NCBI RefSeq assembly: GCF_013416325.1
Contig: NZ_JACCGK010000016.1
Span: 76,903 to 122,933 of the forward strand
Source of the DNA: Vreelandella sedimenti
GTDB taxonomy: Bacteria > Pseudomonadota > Gammaproteobacteria > Pseudomonadales > Halomonadaceae
DNA length: 46,031 nt
Direction of reading: 5' to 3'
The notes beneath the pieces were generated by a model that searched no databases, had not been told where the DNA came from, and was given only the letters and a program-made list of their open reading frames with translations. The position numbers and the translations under genes are program-made. Positions 26,129-35,803 of this stretch are shown one piece after another (within the stretch, counting starts at the first letter, position 1; every line of letters starts with the position of its first letter).

Positions 26129-26848
26129 CTGGCTTGGGTCAATATGCCAATGAGCACTTGGTTAGCTTGCTCCGCCGTACTGTTAATGGGTGCTTTTGTG
26201 CAGCGCGCAACCGGCTTTGGTTTGGCCATTATCGGCGCACCGCTATTGTTGATGCTAGAGCCTCGCCTGGTGCCGGTCACTCTGGTGCTGTTCGGGTTTA
26301 CCGTCTCGCTGATGATGGTGCGTCACTACTGGCACGAGGTGCGTCTGGATTCCATTGGTATGGCGCTAGTGGGGCGCCTTCCCGGCAATGCGCTGGGTAT
26401 TTGGCTGCTACTTGCCGCCCCCATGTTTGTGTTAGAAAAGCTGATTGCGGTCATCGTCCTGTTTGCGGTACTCGTAACCTTGTGCCGCTTTCAGTTGCCG
26501 GTAAACCGAATAACGCTGTTCGGCGCAGGGGTGCTCTCTGGCATTTTTGGCACCGTTGCGGCTATTGGTGGCCCGCCCATCGTGCTGCTGATGCATGGTT
26601 TGCCCGCTGATCGAGTGCGCGGCAATCTAGCCGCCTTTTTCATCTTGACCTCTCTGTTAACTTTAATCACCCTCGCTTTGGCTGACCAGATTCAGCTTTG
26701 GCATTTCCAGGTCGCGCTTACCTTCCTGCCCTCGGTATTAATAGGTAACGCCCTGGCAGATACCGTAGCCCACCGATTAGACCGGCGCCTGCTACAAGGT
26801 GCCTCGCTGGCGTTATGTTCCCTCGCAGCGCTAGGGCTTTTGTGGTGA
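26117..26848 (+). CDS. TSUP family transporter (TauE/SafE-type permease)
   Basis: A 243-aa membrane protein with about eight hydrophobic helices in two related halves, each carrying the TSUP glycine-rich signature (GAFVQRATGFGLAIIGAPLL in the first half, GVLSGIFGTVAAIGGPPIVL in the second). The family exports or imports sulfite, sulfoacetate and other organosulfur or organic anions; the substrate is not determined here. The ATG at 26117 is the last unit of the micro-ORF repeat; ATG 26126 is an alternative. It follows the Bcr/CflA exporter by 60 bp and may be read from the same transcript. Confidence 0.88.
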   Translation: MDSMLAWVNMPMSTWLACSAVLLMGAFVQRATGFGLAIIGAPLLLMLEPRLVPVTLVLFGFTVSLMMVRHYWHEVRLDSIGMALVGRLPGNALGIWLLLAAPMFVLEKLIAVIVLFAVLVTLCRFQLPVNRITLFGAGVLSGIFGTVAAIGGPPIVLLMHGLPADRVRGNLAAFFILTSLLTLITLALADQIQLWHFQVALTFLPSVLIGNALADTVAHRLDRRLLQGASLALCSLAALGLLW

Positions 26849-26899
26849 TGTGAGGCCTGGTTGCCTCTATGTAACGGAAATTTTTCTACGTTTTGCTCG

Positions 26900-26917
26900 C
26901 TGTCATGAAGTTGTCAT
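26900..26917 (+). promoter_or_regulatory. Pho box (PhoB site) of pstSCAB
   Basis: CTGTCAT-GAAG-TTGTCAT is two 7-bp direct repeats with a 4-bp spacer, the canonical PhoB binding arrangement that replaces the -35 element. It lies 62 bp upstream of pstS. A hairpin GCAAGG-TATG-CCTTGC (26927-26942) follows in the expected promoter or leader region. Confidence 0.88.
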
Positions 26918-26978
26918 AGAACCAGTGCAAGGTATGCCTTGCGAAGGCCAGATCCCTACATGAACAGGAGTATTTCGC

Positions 26979-27992
26979 ATGAACCGTATTCTAAAAACCA
27001 CCGTTATCGCGGCTGCTGTAATGAGCGTTGCCGGTGTTGCTCAAGCCCGTGATCAAATCCGAATCGTTGGTTCCAGTACCGTTTACCCGTTTGCCAGCTA
27101 TGTAACGGAAGAGTTCGGTGCGACTACTGGTAACCCGACGCCTGTTATTGAATCGACTGGTTCGGGCGGCGGTTTGCGTCTGTTCTGTAACGGTGTTGGT
27201 GAAGGCACACCCGACATTACTAACGCTTCTCGTCGCATGAAAGTGTCTGAGTTTGAACGTTGTGAAGAGAACGGTGTTACCAATATCACCGAGGCTAAAA
27301 TCGGTTCTGACGGTATCGTATTGGGTCAATCAAGCGAAAACGATGACATTGCTTTAACCCGCGAACAGATCTTCATGGCAGTCGCTGCCATGGTACCGGT
27401 TGATGGCGAGTTAGTTGAAAACCCCTACACCAACTGGAGTGAGATCGACTCTTCGCTGCCAGACCGTGAAATCTCCATTTATGGGCCGCCGACAACTTCG
27501 GGTACCCGCGATGCTTTTGAAGAGCTGGTAATGGAATCTGCGTCTGAGGGAATGGATGTTTACGGCGATGAAGCCTATACCGATATCCGCTCTGACGGTG
27601 TGTATATCGATGCCGGTGAAAACGATAACCTGATTGTTCAGCGCCTTTCAGAAGACACCGGTGCCTTTGGTATCTTCGGCTACTCTTTCCTGGAAGAAAA
27701 TACTGACACTATCAGCGCCGCCAGTATTGATGGCGTCGATCCTGAGGCTGACGCGATCAGCTCCGGTGAATATCCTATCGCGCGCTCACTTTGGTTCTAC
27801 GTGAAGAACCAGCACGCTGAAGAAGTGCCACCGATGTACGATTATGTCGACATGTTTATGAGCGAAATGATGATTGGTGACGATGGCTATCTGCGTGATA
27901 TCGGCTTGATCGTTCTGCCAGAAGAAGAGCGCGAAGAGTGGCGCCAAGCTGTCGCAGACCGCACTGCAATGACAGCAGACGTTCTTAAGTAA
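26979..27992 (+). CDS. pstS: Phosphate ABC transporter substrate-binding protein
   Basis: The 337-aa periplasmic phosphate receptor has a signal peptide ending MSVAGVAQA|RDQ (cleavage near residue 23). Phosphate-binding segments are IVGSSTVYPFA, ESTGSGGGLRLFC and GPPTTSGTRDAFEEL. The mature protein is very acidic, in keeping with a salt-adapted periplasm. It is the first gene of pstSCAB behind a Pho box, and a strong hairpin follows its stop. As in other bacteria, arsenate is a likely adventitious ligand, relevant to the neighbouring arsenic genes. Confidence 0.96.
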   Translation: MNRILKTTVIAAAVMSVAGVAQARDQIRIVGSSTVYPFASYVTEEFGATTGNPTPVIESTGSGGGLRLFCNGVGEGTPDITNASRRMKVSEFERCEENGVTNITEAKIGSDGIVLGQSSENDDIALTREQIFMAVAAMVPVDGELVENPYTNWSEIDSSLPDREISIYGPPTTSGTRDAFEELVMESASEGMDVYGDEAYTDIRSDGVYIDAGENDNLIVQRLSEDTGAFGIFGYSFLEENTDTISAASIDGVDPEADAISSGEYPIARSLWFYVKNQHAEEVPPMYDYVDMFMSEMMIGDDGYLRDIGLIVLPEEEREEWRQAVADRTAMTADVLK

Positions 27993-28016
27993 GTTGGTAG
28001 GTCAGATGTAAAAGTG

Positions 28017-28040
28017 GTCGGCAGCGCAAGCTGCCGACCC
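28017..28040 (+). other. 10-bp hairpin with GCAA tetraloop between pstS and pstC
   Basis: GGTCGGCAGC and GCTGCCGACC pair perfectly around a GNRA-type GCAA loop. Only a weak T-rich stretch follows (CGTTATTGTT). It may protect the pstS mRNA 3' end and partly terminate, giving more binding protein than permease. Confidence 0.7.
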
Positions 28041-28088
28041 GTTATTGTTGATAGGTTTCTTAACCGGTGACCACGTGAGAGAGATGCG

Positions 28089-29339
28089 ATGCAGACCAAC
28101 CAGCTTCTTCTGATTTTTTGCAGTGCATTATTGCTGCTGGGGCTGCTGGCTTTTTTTGCTGGCCGTTCAAAAGCCACTCGGTTACGTAGCGCGGGTACGG
28201 CGATGTTCGCCCAGCCTGACCAATACGCTTGGTTTACAGTACTCTCCACCGCCGGGCCGGCCGTGGTAGTGAGTGCCTTGGGCGCTTTCGTTTTGCTTCT
28301 AATGGGCGCCGACATTCCTACGCTTTATTTGCTGGCGGCAAGCCTAGTGATAGCAGCCATCGGGCTACTGGTGAGTCTTAATCAAGTAAAACCCGATTTT
28401 CATGCCCGTCAAGCCATTGAGCGGGTCATTCGCATGACCCTGGCTGGGGCAGCGTTAATCTCCATTTTGACGACATTTGGTATTTTAATTTCGATTATTT
28501 CCGAGGCGCTGCGCTTTTTCCAAATGCACAGCTTCTGGGAGTTCATCACCGGCACCACTTGGAATCCTGGCGCGAGCTTTTTAGCATCCGCGGGTCGCGG
28601 TGATGGTAGCGGCGCTGAGTTTGGATCGGTACCGCTGTTTGCCGGCACCTTTATGATTACTGCCATCGCTATGCTGGTGGCGGTGCCTATCGGTTTGCTT
28701 TCAGCGATTTATATGTCTGAATTTGCACCGCGCAAAGTGCGAACCGTCGCCAAGCCGGTGTTAGAAGTATTGGCAGGTATTCCTACCGTCGTTTATGGCT
28801 TTTTTGCCGCCATCACCGTGGCGCCGATCATTGTCAATATTGCCGGTTTTCTGGGGCTCGATGCGTCTTATAATAATGCGTTGGCTCCCGGTATTGTAAT
28901 GGGCATTATGATCATTCCATTTATCTCATCGCTATCTGATGATGTGATCAATTCGGTGCCCGATAGTATGCGCCAAGGGTCGCTGGCACTGGGTATGACC
29001 AAAGGGGAAACGATTCGCGATGTGGTAGTGCCCGCTGCCATGCCGGGGATTATCTCAGCGTCGCTCTTGGGTATGTCTCGTGCCATGGGTGAAACCATGA
29101 TCGTGGTTATGGCGGCGGGGATGCGGCCTAATTTAACCGCTAATCCGCTGGAAGATATGACCACGGTGACTGTGCGTATCGTGGCGGCGCTCACCGGCGA
29201 TCAGGAGTTTGAGAGTGCCGAAACATTATCAGCTTTTGCCCTTGGACTCGTGCTCTTCGTGATCACACTTGCACTCAACTTGGTGTCAGTACTGATGATC
29301 CGTCGTTTCCGTGAAAAATACCGCGTGAATAACCTGTAA
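28089..29339 (+). CDS. pstC: Phosphate ABC transporter permease PstC
   Basis: A 416-aa inner-membrane permease, longer than E. coli PstC (319 aa) because of about 110 extra N-terminal residues with three or four additional hydrophobic segments. The standard part has FGSVPLFAGTFMITAIAMLVAVPIG and the permease coupling loop around VPDSMRQGSLALGMTKGETIRDVVVPAAMPGI (EAA-type loop). GAGAGAG lies 4 nt upstream of the ATG. It is followed by pstA 18 bp later. Confidence 0.95.
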   Translation: MQTNQLLLIFCSALLLLGLLAFFAGRSKATRLRSAGTAMFAQPDQYAWFTVLSTAGPAVVVSALGAFVLLLMGADIPTLYLLAASLVIAAIGLLVSLNQVKPDFHARQAIERVIRMTLAGAALISILTTFGILISIISEALRFFQMHSFWEFITGTTWNPGASFLASAGRGDGSGAEFGSVPLFAGTFMITAIAMLVAVPIGLLSAIYMSEFAPRKVRTVAKPVLEVLAGIPTVVYGFFAAITVAPIIVNIAGFLGLDASYNNALAPGIVMGIMIIPFISSLSDDVINSVPDSMRQGSLALGMTKGETIRDVVVPAAMPGIISASLLGMSRAMGETMIVVMAAGMRPNLTANPLEDMTTVTVRIVAALTGDQEFESAETLSAFALGLVLFVITLALNLVSVLMIRRFREKYRVNNL

Positions 29340-29357
29340 CGCCGAGGAACTGTTTCG

Positions 29358-30524
29358 ATGAGCCACTCTTTTGACGAAATCAGCCAGCAGCTTAAGCGGC
29401 GTCACCGAAAGTCTACCCGCCTTAAATGGATCACCATGGGATCGTTAGGTCTCGCGGGCCTTTTTCTGGTGCTGTTTTTTGCCGATATGTTGAATAAAGG
29501 TCTACCTGCTTTCCAGCAGGCGTATATACAAACCGAGATTAGCTACACACAAGAAGCAGAGACTGACGGACGACAAGCCTTTGACGAAGAGCTGTTACCG
29601 TTAATCAGCCGCACCGTGGTTCGCGTGATTCCCATGGAACTACGCAACAATCCTGACATGATCGGCACCAGCGAAGAACAGTGGGTGTTGGCGAATAGCG
29701 AGGTGGATCAGTACTTAAAAGGGCACCGGCATCGCTTGAGTGAGGAGGAGCAGGAAGCCCTCGATGCCCGAGTTGAATCTGGACAAGTGGATCTACGCTT
29801 TAATACCACTTTCTTTGGTTCAGGTGATTCAAAAATTGCCGAGAACGCGGGCATTTTATCGGCAGTGGTCGGCACCATTATGACCATGATCGTCACCCTG
29901 GCGATATCTTTCCCGATCGGCGTGATGACAGCTATTTATCTTGAAGAGTTTGCTCCTGATAACCGCTTAACCCAGATTATTGAAATTAATATCAATAACC
30001 TAGCTGCGATCCCATCGATTCTATTTGGTCTGCTGGGCCTTGCGATCTTTATTAACTTTTTCGGGGTGCCGCGGTCTTCCCCATTAGTGGGCGGTATGAC
30101 GCTGGCATTGATGACGCTTCCGGTGATCATTATTTCGACGCGTACCGCGCTGCGTAGCGTGCCTGAATCCATCCGTCACGCAGGCTTTGGGGTGGGCTGT
30201 TCACGCTGGCAGGTAGTGCGGGATCACGTTCTGCCATTAGCAATGCCGGGTATTATGACAGGTTCTATTATCGGCCTGGCGCAAGCGATGGGTGAAACGG
30301 CGCCGCTGATTATTGTGGGGATGGTGGCCTTTATCCCCGATGTGGGCGTTTCCTTTACCAACGCGGCAACAGTGATGCCTGCGCAAATATTCACCTGGGC
30401 CGGCGAACCTGAGCAGGCGTTTGTGGAAAAAACTGCTGGGGGTATTTTGGTGCTACTCACCATACTCATCTCACTCAACGCTTTTGCCGTTGTGATGCGT
30501 AAGAAATTTGAGCGTCGCTGGTAG
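29358..30524 (+). CDS. pstA: Phosphate ABC transporter permease PstA
   Basis: A 388-aa permease partner of PstC. Compared with E. coli PstA (296 aa) it carries an insertion of roughly 110 residues after the first helix (about residues 50-160, rich in charged residues such as [12 protein letters not shown]), which topology places in the periplasm. The conserved core includes [16 protein letters not shown] and the coupling loop [34 protein letters not shown]. The first helix is residues about 24-44. It lies between pstC and pstB with short gaps. Confidence 0.95.
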   Translation: MSHSFDEISQQLKRRHRKSTRLKWITMGSLGLAGLFLVLFFADMLNKGLPAFQQAYIQTEISYTQEAETDGRQAFDEELLPLISRTVVRVIPMELRNNPDMIGTSEEQWVLANSEVDQYLKGHRHRLSEEEQEALDARVESGQVDLRFNTTFFGSGDSKIAENAGILSAVVGTIMTMIVTLAISFPIGVMTAIYLEEFAPDNRLTQIIEININNLAAIPSILFGLLGLAIFINFFGVPRSSPLVGGMTLALMTLPVIIISTRTALRSVPESIRHAGFGVGCSRWQVVRDHVLPLAMPGIMTGSIIGLAQAMGETAPLIIVGMVAFIPDVGVSFTNAATVMPAQIFTWAGEPEQAFVEKTAGGILVLLTILISLNAFAVVMRKKFERRW

Positions 30525-30550
30525 GCCAGTGCGTTATAGAGGATATTTCT

Positions 30551-31390
30551 ATGAATAGCCATGCAACTGTAATGAACGGCCAGCAGACACCTGCGGTTGG
30601 GCAACCCTATACACGGAATGAAGCTGCGTGCCACGACCTGAGTTTCCGAGTTCGCGATTTGAATCTGTGGTATGGCAAAAACCAAGCGTTGAAAAATCTG
30701 AATATTGACCTTTTCCAGAAAAATGTGACGGCGCTGATTGGCCCTTCGGGGTGTGGTAAGTCGACGTTCTTACGCTGCTTGAATCGTATGAACGACCTGA
30801 TTCCTAGCGTACGCACCGAAGGTCTGGTCGAGATGGATGGGTTGGACGTTAACGCACCTAAAATGGATGAAGTGGCGCTCCGCCGCAGGGTGGGTATGGT
30901 GTTCCAAAAGCCTAATCCGTTTCCTAAGTCGATCTTTGAAAATATCGCTTACGCACCACGCATGCACGACTTGGTCAGCCGTAAAGCCGAGCAGGAAGAA
31001 TTGGTTGAAAAAGCGCTGCGCGACGCTGGGTTGTGGAACGAGGTGAAAGACAAGCTGCATGAGCCAGGCACCTCTCTGTCCGGTGGTCAGCAGCAGCGGT
31101 TGTGTATTGCTCGCGCTATTGCGGTTCAGCCTGATGTGATTTTGATGGATGAGCCAACCTCAGCGCTTGATCCTATTTCGACCGCCACCATCGAAGATCT
31201 GATGGACAAGCTGAAAGAGAAATTCACCATCATTACCGTGACACATAATATGCAGCAGGCGGCGCGAGTGGCGGACTACACGGCGTTCTTCCACCTGGGG
31301 GAAATCATTGAGTACAACGATACCAAAGTGATGTTCTCAACCCCGGCACAGAAGAAGACCGAGGACTATATCTCTGGCCGTTATGGTTAA
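30551..31390 (+). CDS. pstB: Phosphate ABC transporter ATP-binding protein
   Basis: The 279-aa cytoplasmic ATPase of the Pst importer. Walker A is residues 64-71 (GPSGCGKS), the signature is [15 protein letters not shown], Walker B is [13 protein letters not shown], and the H-loop is [10 protein letters not shown]. The N-terminal 30 residues ([17 protein letters not shown]...) are a non-conserved extension. It ends the operon; phoU, which usually follows, is absent, and a terminator comes 20 bp after the stop. Confidence 0.97.
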   Translation: MNSHATVMNGQQTPAVGQPYTRNEAACHDLSFRVRDLNLWYGKNQALKNLNIDLFQKNVTALIGPSGCGKSTFLRCLNRMNDLIPSVRTEGLVEMDGLDVNAPKMDEVALRRRVGMVFQKPNPFPKSIFENIAYAPRMHDLVSRKAEQEELVEKALRDAGLWNEVKDKLHEPGTSLSGGQQQRLCIARAIAVQPDVILMDEPTSALDPISTATIEDLMDKLKEKFTIITVTHNMQQAARVADYTAFFHLGEIIEYNDTKVMFSTPAQKKTEDYISGRYG

Positions 31391-31410
31391 TTAAAGCTTA
31401 CTAATTAATA

Positions 31411-31467
31411 CTTACTACGCAGGCCTACTACATGATGGTGGGCCTGTTTGTTAGTAAGCGTTTTTTT
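31411..31467 (+). terminator. Terminator of pstSCAB
   Basis: A two-part stem (CTTACTA with TAGTAAG, and CAGGCC with GGCCTG) is followed by CG and T7 (31461-31467). It closes the pst operon ahead of the arsenic genes, so those are transcribed separately. Confidence 0.85.
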
Positions 31468-31474
31468 AAGTGTT

Positions 31475-31496
31475 TATATATGTTTTAACGTATATA
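31475..31496. promoter_or_regulatory. Predicted ArsR-type operator upstream of GAPDH-arsJ
   Basis: TATATATG-TTTTAA-CGTATATA is a dyad with 8-bp arms and one mismatch. ATATATG-N6-CGTATAT recurs exactly at 35697-35716 before the other arsenic genes. AT-rich interrupted dyads of this kind are typical ArsR/SmtB-family operators. It lies 54 bp upstream of the GAPDH start. Confidence 0.68.
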
Positions 31497-31549
31497 GCCG
31501 TTATGCTTTCTCTTAATAGATTGTGTAACCGTTAGCTTAGGAGGCACTC

Positions 31550-32596
31550 ATGGCACTACGTATTGGCATTAACGGCTTTGGACGGATTGGGCGTTTGGCA
31601 CTGCGCAGTTTGTGGGGTCAGGTAGACGCTGGCGCGGTAGCAATAACACGCATTAACGACCCGGGCGGCGATGCGGCAACCTTTGCTCACCTGCTGGAGT
31701 TTGATTCAGTTCACGGGCGCTGGGCACCAGGGAAGGGCATCTCGGCAACCGATGACGCTATCGTTCTCGATGGAAAAACTGTCGTCTTTAGCGTTAATAA
31801 AGCAATTGCTGATAGCGATTGGTCGAACTGCGATATCGTGATCGAGTGTTCGGGCGTAATGAAAACCACCGATAAACTGCAGGCGTATCTTGATCAAGGC
31901 GTCGACCGTGTGGTGGTGAGTGCGCCTATGAAAGAGGCGAGCGTGCTTAATGTGGTGGTGGGGGTGAACGACCACCTTTACGATCCTACTCAACATAAGA
32001 TCGTCACCGCTGCCAGTTGCACTACCAACTGTCTGGCGCCGGTGGTCAAAGTCATTCAGGATACCTTCGGTATCCGCCATGGTTCAATGACCACAGTGCA
32101 CGACATTACCAATACCCAAACAATTCTAGATGCCCCGCACAAAGACCTGCGCCGGGCGCGTGCTTGCGGTATGAGCTTGATCCCCACCACGACCGGCTCC
32201 GCGAAAGCCATCACAGCCATTTTTCCTGAGTTAGCGGGTAAGCTTAATGGTCATGCGATTCGTGTACCCCTGGCGAATGCTTCGCTCACTGATATGGTGT
32301 TCGAGCTTGAGCGTGTAGTGAGTGTCGAAGAGGTTAATCAGACGCTAAAAGCCGCCGCTGATGGCGAGCTTGCCGGTATTTTGGGCTATGAAGAGCGCCC
32401 GCTAGTGTCGATTGATTACCGCACCGACCCGCGCAGCTCCATCATTGATGCACTCTCCACCATGGTTATCAACGGCACCCAGCTAAAACTCTATGCCTGG
32501 TACGACAACGAGTGGGGCTACGCCAACCGCACGGCCGAGTTGGCTCTGATGGTAGGTAGTGGGCAGATAGGCGGTGAGCAGGTGGGTCGTGGCTGA
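31550..32596 (+). CDS. ArsJ-associated glyceraldehyde-3-phosphate dehydrogenase
   Basis: A 348-aa GAPDH with Rossmann motif [14 protein letters not shown], catalytic C157 in [12 protein letters not shown], and the C-terminal [11 protein letters not shown]. In ars operons that also encode ArsJ, this enzyme uses arsenate in place of phosphate to make 1-arseno-3-phosphoglycerate, which ArsJ exports. The overlap with arsJ and the operator upstream support that role over glycolysis; sequence alone does not separate the two. TTAGGAGG lies 6 nt upstream of the ATG, a strong site. Confidence 0.92.
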   Translation: MALRIGINGFGRIGRLALRSLWGQVDAGAVAITRINDPGGDAATFAHLLEFDSVHGRWAPGKGISATDDAIVLDGKTVVFSVNKAIADSDWSNCDIVIECSGVMKTTDKLQAYLDQGVDRVVVSAPMKEASVLNVVVGVNDHLYDPTQHKIVTAASCTTNCLAPVVKVIQDTFGIRHGSMTTVHDITNTQTILDAPHKDLRRARACGMSLIPTTTGSAKAITAIFPELAGKLNGHAIRVPLANASLTDMVFELERVVSVEEVNQTLKAAADGELAGILGYEERPLVSIDYRTDPRSSIIDALSTMVINGTQLKLYAWYDNEWGYANRTAELALMVGSGQIGGEQVGRG

Positions 32597-33827
32597 TTTA
32601 TCGTTGTTAAAGCGGGTAAAGGCGCTACCTTTCGAGGTGCGCCAATATATGCTGATTACTGGCAACTACTGGGCGTTCACGGTAACCGACGGCGCGCTGC
32701 GCATGCTGGTGGTCATGCACTTCCATCAACTGGGTTACTCGCCGTTAGAAATCGCCATGCTGTTTCTGTTTTACGAAGCTTTTGGTGTGGTGACTAATCT
32801 GGTAGGCGGCTGGTTGGGCGCGCGGTTGGGTCTCAACCGCACCATGAATGTGGGACTTGGGCTGCAAATTATTGCGCTTGCTATGCTGATGGTGCCCGCT
32901 AGCCTGCTGACAGTTGCTTGGGTGATGGCTGCTCAGGCGCTGTCGGGGATCGCTAAAGACCTCAACAAGATGAGCGCTAAAAGCGCCGTTAAAGTGCTGG
33001 TTCCAAAAGAGAGTGCTAACGCCAATAGTTCACTCTACCGGTGGGTGGCGATGCTGACCGGCTCTAAAAACGCGTTAAAGGGGCTAGGCTTTTTTGTTGG
33101 CGGGTTGCTGCTAACGTTGATTGGCTTCCAGGCCGCTGTGTTGGTGATGGCGGTGATGCTTGGCGGCGTGTTACTGCTTTCACTGTTGAGGCTTAAGGCG
33201 GATTTAGGCCGCCAAAAAGTAAAGCCCAAGTTCTCCGAAATCTTCTCAAAATCGCGCGCTATTAACGTGCTCTCCGCGGCGCGCTTTTGCCTATTTTCGG
33301 CACGGGATGTGTGGTTTGTGGTAGCACTGCCGGTGTTTTTATACGATCAGCACGGTTGGACACACTGGACAGTGGGTGGGCTGTTAGCGGTATGGGTGAT
33401 CGGTTATGGCGGGGTGCAAACTCAGGCACCTAAATTAACTCGCCTGATCAAAGGCGATGCGCGGGCGCTTACCGCTGGCTGGGCGGCGGCACTGGCGGTG
33501 TTGGCAATTTTGCTGGCGATGCTGCCCTTGGCGCAAGTAGGTTGGTTAGTTGTCGGGCTTCTCGCCTTTGGCGTGCTGTTTGCAATTAACTCCAGCTGGC
33601 ACAGCTATTTGATTGTGCACTATGCTCGCTCTGACGGCGTCTCCATGGATGTCGGTTTCTATTATATGGCCAATGCCATGGGGCGTTTAGTGGGTACACT
33701 ACTGTCGGGCTGGCTGTATATGGCTTACGGGCTGAGTGCCTGCCTGTGGGTGTCAGCGGCCTTAGTGGCTGCCAGTGCATTGATGGCGCTAGCGTTACCA
33801 AGAGATAGAGATTTAATAAGTAAATAG
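32589..33827 (+). CDS. arsJ: ArsJ organoarsenical efflux MFS transporter
   Basis: A 412-aa, 12-helix major facilitator. Features typical of ArsJ are [51 protein letters not shown] near the N-terminus (described in parts: TDGALRMLV and [10 protein letters not shown]) and [15 protein letters not shown]. It exports 1-arseno-3-phosphoglycerate made by the preceding GAPDH. The GTG at 32589 overlaps the GAPDH stop by 8 bp, with CAGGTGG just upstream; GTG 32574 is an alternative. It converges on acr3 with only 3 bp between stop codons. Confidence 0.9.
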   Translation: MADLSLLKRVKALPFEVRQYMLITGNYWAFTVTDGALRMLVVMHFHQLGYSPLEIAMLFLFYEAFGVVTNLVGGWLGARLGLNRTMNVGLGLQIIALAMLMVPASLLTVAWVMAAQALSGIAKDLNKMSAKSAVKVLVPKESANANSSLYRWVAMLTGSKNALKGLGFFVGGLLLTLIGFQAAVLVMAVMLGGVLLLSLLRLKADLGRQKVKPKFSEIFSKSRAINVLSAARFCLFSARDVWFVVALPVFLYDQHGWTHWTVGGLLAVWVIGYGGVQTQAPKLTRLIKGDARALTAGWAAALAVLAILLAMLPLAQVGWLVVGLLAFGVLFAINSSWHSYLIVHYARSDGVSMDVGFYYMANAMGRLVGTLLSGWLYMAYGLSACLWVSAALVAASALMALALPRDRDLISK

Positions 33828-33830
33828 TCA

Positions 33831-34901
33831 CTAGTTAACAGGAAAATGATGGCGGGTCTTGTTGGCAATTCTTACCAGCGCGAGCATAAGTGGTACTTCG
33901 ACCAATACGCCGACGACTGTGGCTAGCGCAGCGCCTGACTGCAAGCCAAATAGCGCGATAGCCGCTGCCACTGCCAGTTCAAAGAAGTTGCTGGCGCCGA
34001 TCATTGCCCCCGGTGCGGCAATGTTATGCGGCAACCGCCAGGCTTTAGCCCAGCCATAGGCAATAAAGAAGATCAGAAACGTTTGAATAATCAGTGGTAT
34101 CGCGATCAATACGATATGCAGCGGATTATTGAGAATGACCTCGCCTTGGAAGGCGAATAGCAGCACCAGGGTAATGATCAAGCCAATCGGGGTGATCGGG
34201 CCGACGCGTTTCATAAACACGTTGTCGTACCACTCGGCGCCGCGCTTTTTAATCAAGCTTTGCCGTGTGATATAGCCTGCTACCAGGGGAATCACAATAT
34301 ACAGCACCACTGACAGGGTGACAGTGTCCCAGGGCACCTGAATATTGGAGATGCCCAGTAGGAAGACCACGATAGGGGCAAACGCGAACAGCATAATTAG
34401 ATCATTAAGCGCCACTTGCACCAGGGTGTAGGCGGCATCGCCGCGGGTAAGGTAGCTCCACACAAATACCATTGCGGTACACGGCGCAGCCCCAAGCAGA
34501 ATTGCACCGGCTAAATACTGGCTGGCTAGCTCGGCGGGAATAAACGGCCGAAAGATCACCATCAGAAATAGCCAAGAGATGGCGAACATAGTGAAAGGTT
34601 TGATCAACCAGTTCACGGATGTAGTGATGATCAAACCTTTTGGCTGACGACGCACACCCAGTAGCGAGGTGAAGTCAATTTGCGCCATCATGGGGAATAT
34701 CATCGCCCAAATGAGTACCGCCACCGGAATTGACACCTGCGCCACTTCAAAGCGTGACAGCGTTTCCGGTACTGCTGGGATCAATTGCCCAACTAAGATG
34801 CCTACCACAATGGCGAGTGCTACCCATAGCGTGAGGTAGCGCTCAAAAATTCCCATGCCTTCGGCGGTAGAGGGTGAGACGTTGTCTTGCAGTGCTGGCA
34901 T
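33831..34901 (-). CDS. acr3: ACR3 family arsenite efflux transporter
   Basis: A 356-aa, ten-helix membrane protein that extrudes arsenite. The essential cysteine lies in GAAPCTAMVFVWSYLTRGD, a hallmark of ACR3 permeases, and GASNFFELAVAAAIALFG marks the later helix with conserved Asn/Glu. It is the second gene of arsH-acr3: CAGGAG lies 6 nt upstream of its ATG, within the 13-bp gap after arsH. Its 3' end abuts arsJ. The often-used name arsB belongs to an unrelated permease family. Confidence 0.95.
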   Translation of the reverse strand: MPALQDNVSPSTAEGMGIFERYLTLWVALAIVVGILVGQLIPAVPETLSRFEVAQVSIPVAVLIWAMIFPMMAQIDFTSLLGVRRQPKGLIITTSVNWLIKPFTMFAISWLFLMVIFRPFIPAELASQYLAGAILLGAAPCTAMVFVWSYLTRGDAAYTLVQVALNDLIMLFAFAPIVVFLLGISNIQVPWDTVTLSVVLYIVIPLVAGYITRQSLIKKRGAEWYDNVFMKRVGPITPIGLIITLVLLFAFQGEVILNNPLHIVLIAIPLIIQTFLIFFIAYGWAKAWRLPHNIAAPGAMIGASNFFELAVAAAIALFGLQSGAALATVVGVLVEVPLMLALVRIANKTRHHFPVN

Positions 34902-34914
34902 GTGAAGCTCCTGA

Positions 34915-35652
34915 TTAGATGGCGCGTTGATTAACCCGCTTTGAGACTTCTTCGGCGCTCTCTTTGCGCTCTGAATAACGATCCGTCAGCACATCACTGC
35001 GATCACGCACTAGTAGAGTGAATTTCACCAGCTCTTCCATGACATCCACGATACGGTCATATAACGGTGAAGACTTCATTCGGTCTTTATCATCAAACTC
35101 CATAAAGGCTTTGGGTACCGAGGACTGATTGGGAATCGTCAGCATACGCATCCAACGGCCCAAGATACGTAGCTGATTGACCGTATTGAAGGACTGCGAA
35201 CCGCCACAGACCTGCATTACCGCCAATGTTTTGCCCTGCGTAGGGCGAACGCCACCCAGGGCAAGGGGGATCCAATCTATTTGCGCCTTCATAATACCGG
35301 TCATTGCGCCGTGACGTTCGGGGGAGCACCACACCATCCCTTCTGCCCATTGGGCCAATTGGCGTAGCTCATCGACTTTGGGGTGGTTGGCATCTTCTGC
35401 ATCCGGTAACGGCAGCCCCCTGGGGTCAAAGATTCTTGTTTCTGCGCCCATGGCGTTTAGCAAGCGTGCGGCTTCCTCAACCGTTAAACGGCTAAATGAG
35501 CGCTCACGTAGTGAGCCATATAGCAGCAATATTTTAGGTGCGTGTTCAGTGCGTTGTGGGATGCCCAGTCGCTCACTACTGGGTGGGGTAAAAAGTTCAA
35601 CGTCTATATTGGGCAAATCATTTAGGTCGGAAAAATCAGTCAGTGAGGTCAT
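34915..35652 (-). CDS. arsH: ArsH NADPH-dependent FMN reductase
   Basis: ArsH (245 aa) is a flavodoxin-fold NADPH:FMN oxidoreductase that oxidises trivalent organoarsenicals to less toxic pentavalent forms. The FMN phosphate loop is [14 protein letters not shown] (GSxRxxS type), followed by [20 protein letters not shown] and [15 protein letters not shown], both ArsH-specific. The length fits the family. No strong ribosome binding site precedes the ATG. It is first in arsH-acr3 and divergent from arsC; the shared intergenic region holds an operator-like dyad. Confidence 0.94.
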   Translation of the reverse strand: MTSLTDFSDLNDLPNIDVELFTPPSSERLGIPQRTEHAPKILLLYGSLRERSFSRLTVEEAARLLNAMGAETRIFDPRGLPLPDAEDANHPKVDELRQLAQWAEGMVWCSPERHGAMTGIMKAQIDWIPLALGGVRPTQGKTLAVMQVCGGSQSFNTVNQLRILGRWMRMLTIPNQSSVPKAFMEFDDKDRMKSSPLYDRIVDVMEELVKFTLLVRDRSDVLTDRYSERKESAEEVSKRVNQRAI

Positions 35653-35684
35653 CGCGGTTTACTCGGTTTGAGTCATTTTAGTTT

Positions 35685-35716
35685 GATGGTGCCATCATAT
35701 ATGTTTTTTCGTATAT
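35685..35716. promoter_or_regulatory. Predicted ArsR-type operator between arsH and arsC
   Basis: ATATATG-TTTTTT-CGTATAT (35697-35716) has the same arms and spacing as the dyad before GAPDH-arsJ. A short perfect dyad GATGG-TG-CCATC (35685-35696) abuts it. The position, 45 bp from arsH and 87 bp from arsC, suits control of both divergent units. Confidence 0.68.
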
Positions 35717-35803
35717 TTCTAGGATAACTGTATGCCTGCAATATTGCCGTCATGAACCCGGCGTAGAGTGACAGCCACTAACTACATAAGAGGCTGTTTA
35801 TTT

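Noticed and set aside
31550..32596. Housekeeping glycolytic gapA
   Set aside because: Its overlap with arsJ and the operator shared with arsH/arsC point to the arsenic role; no glycolytic genes are adjacent.
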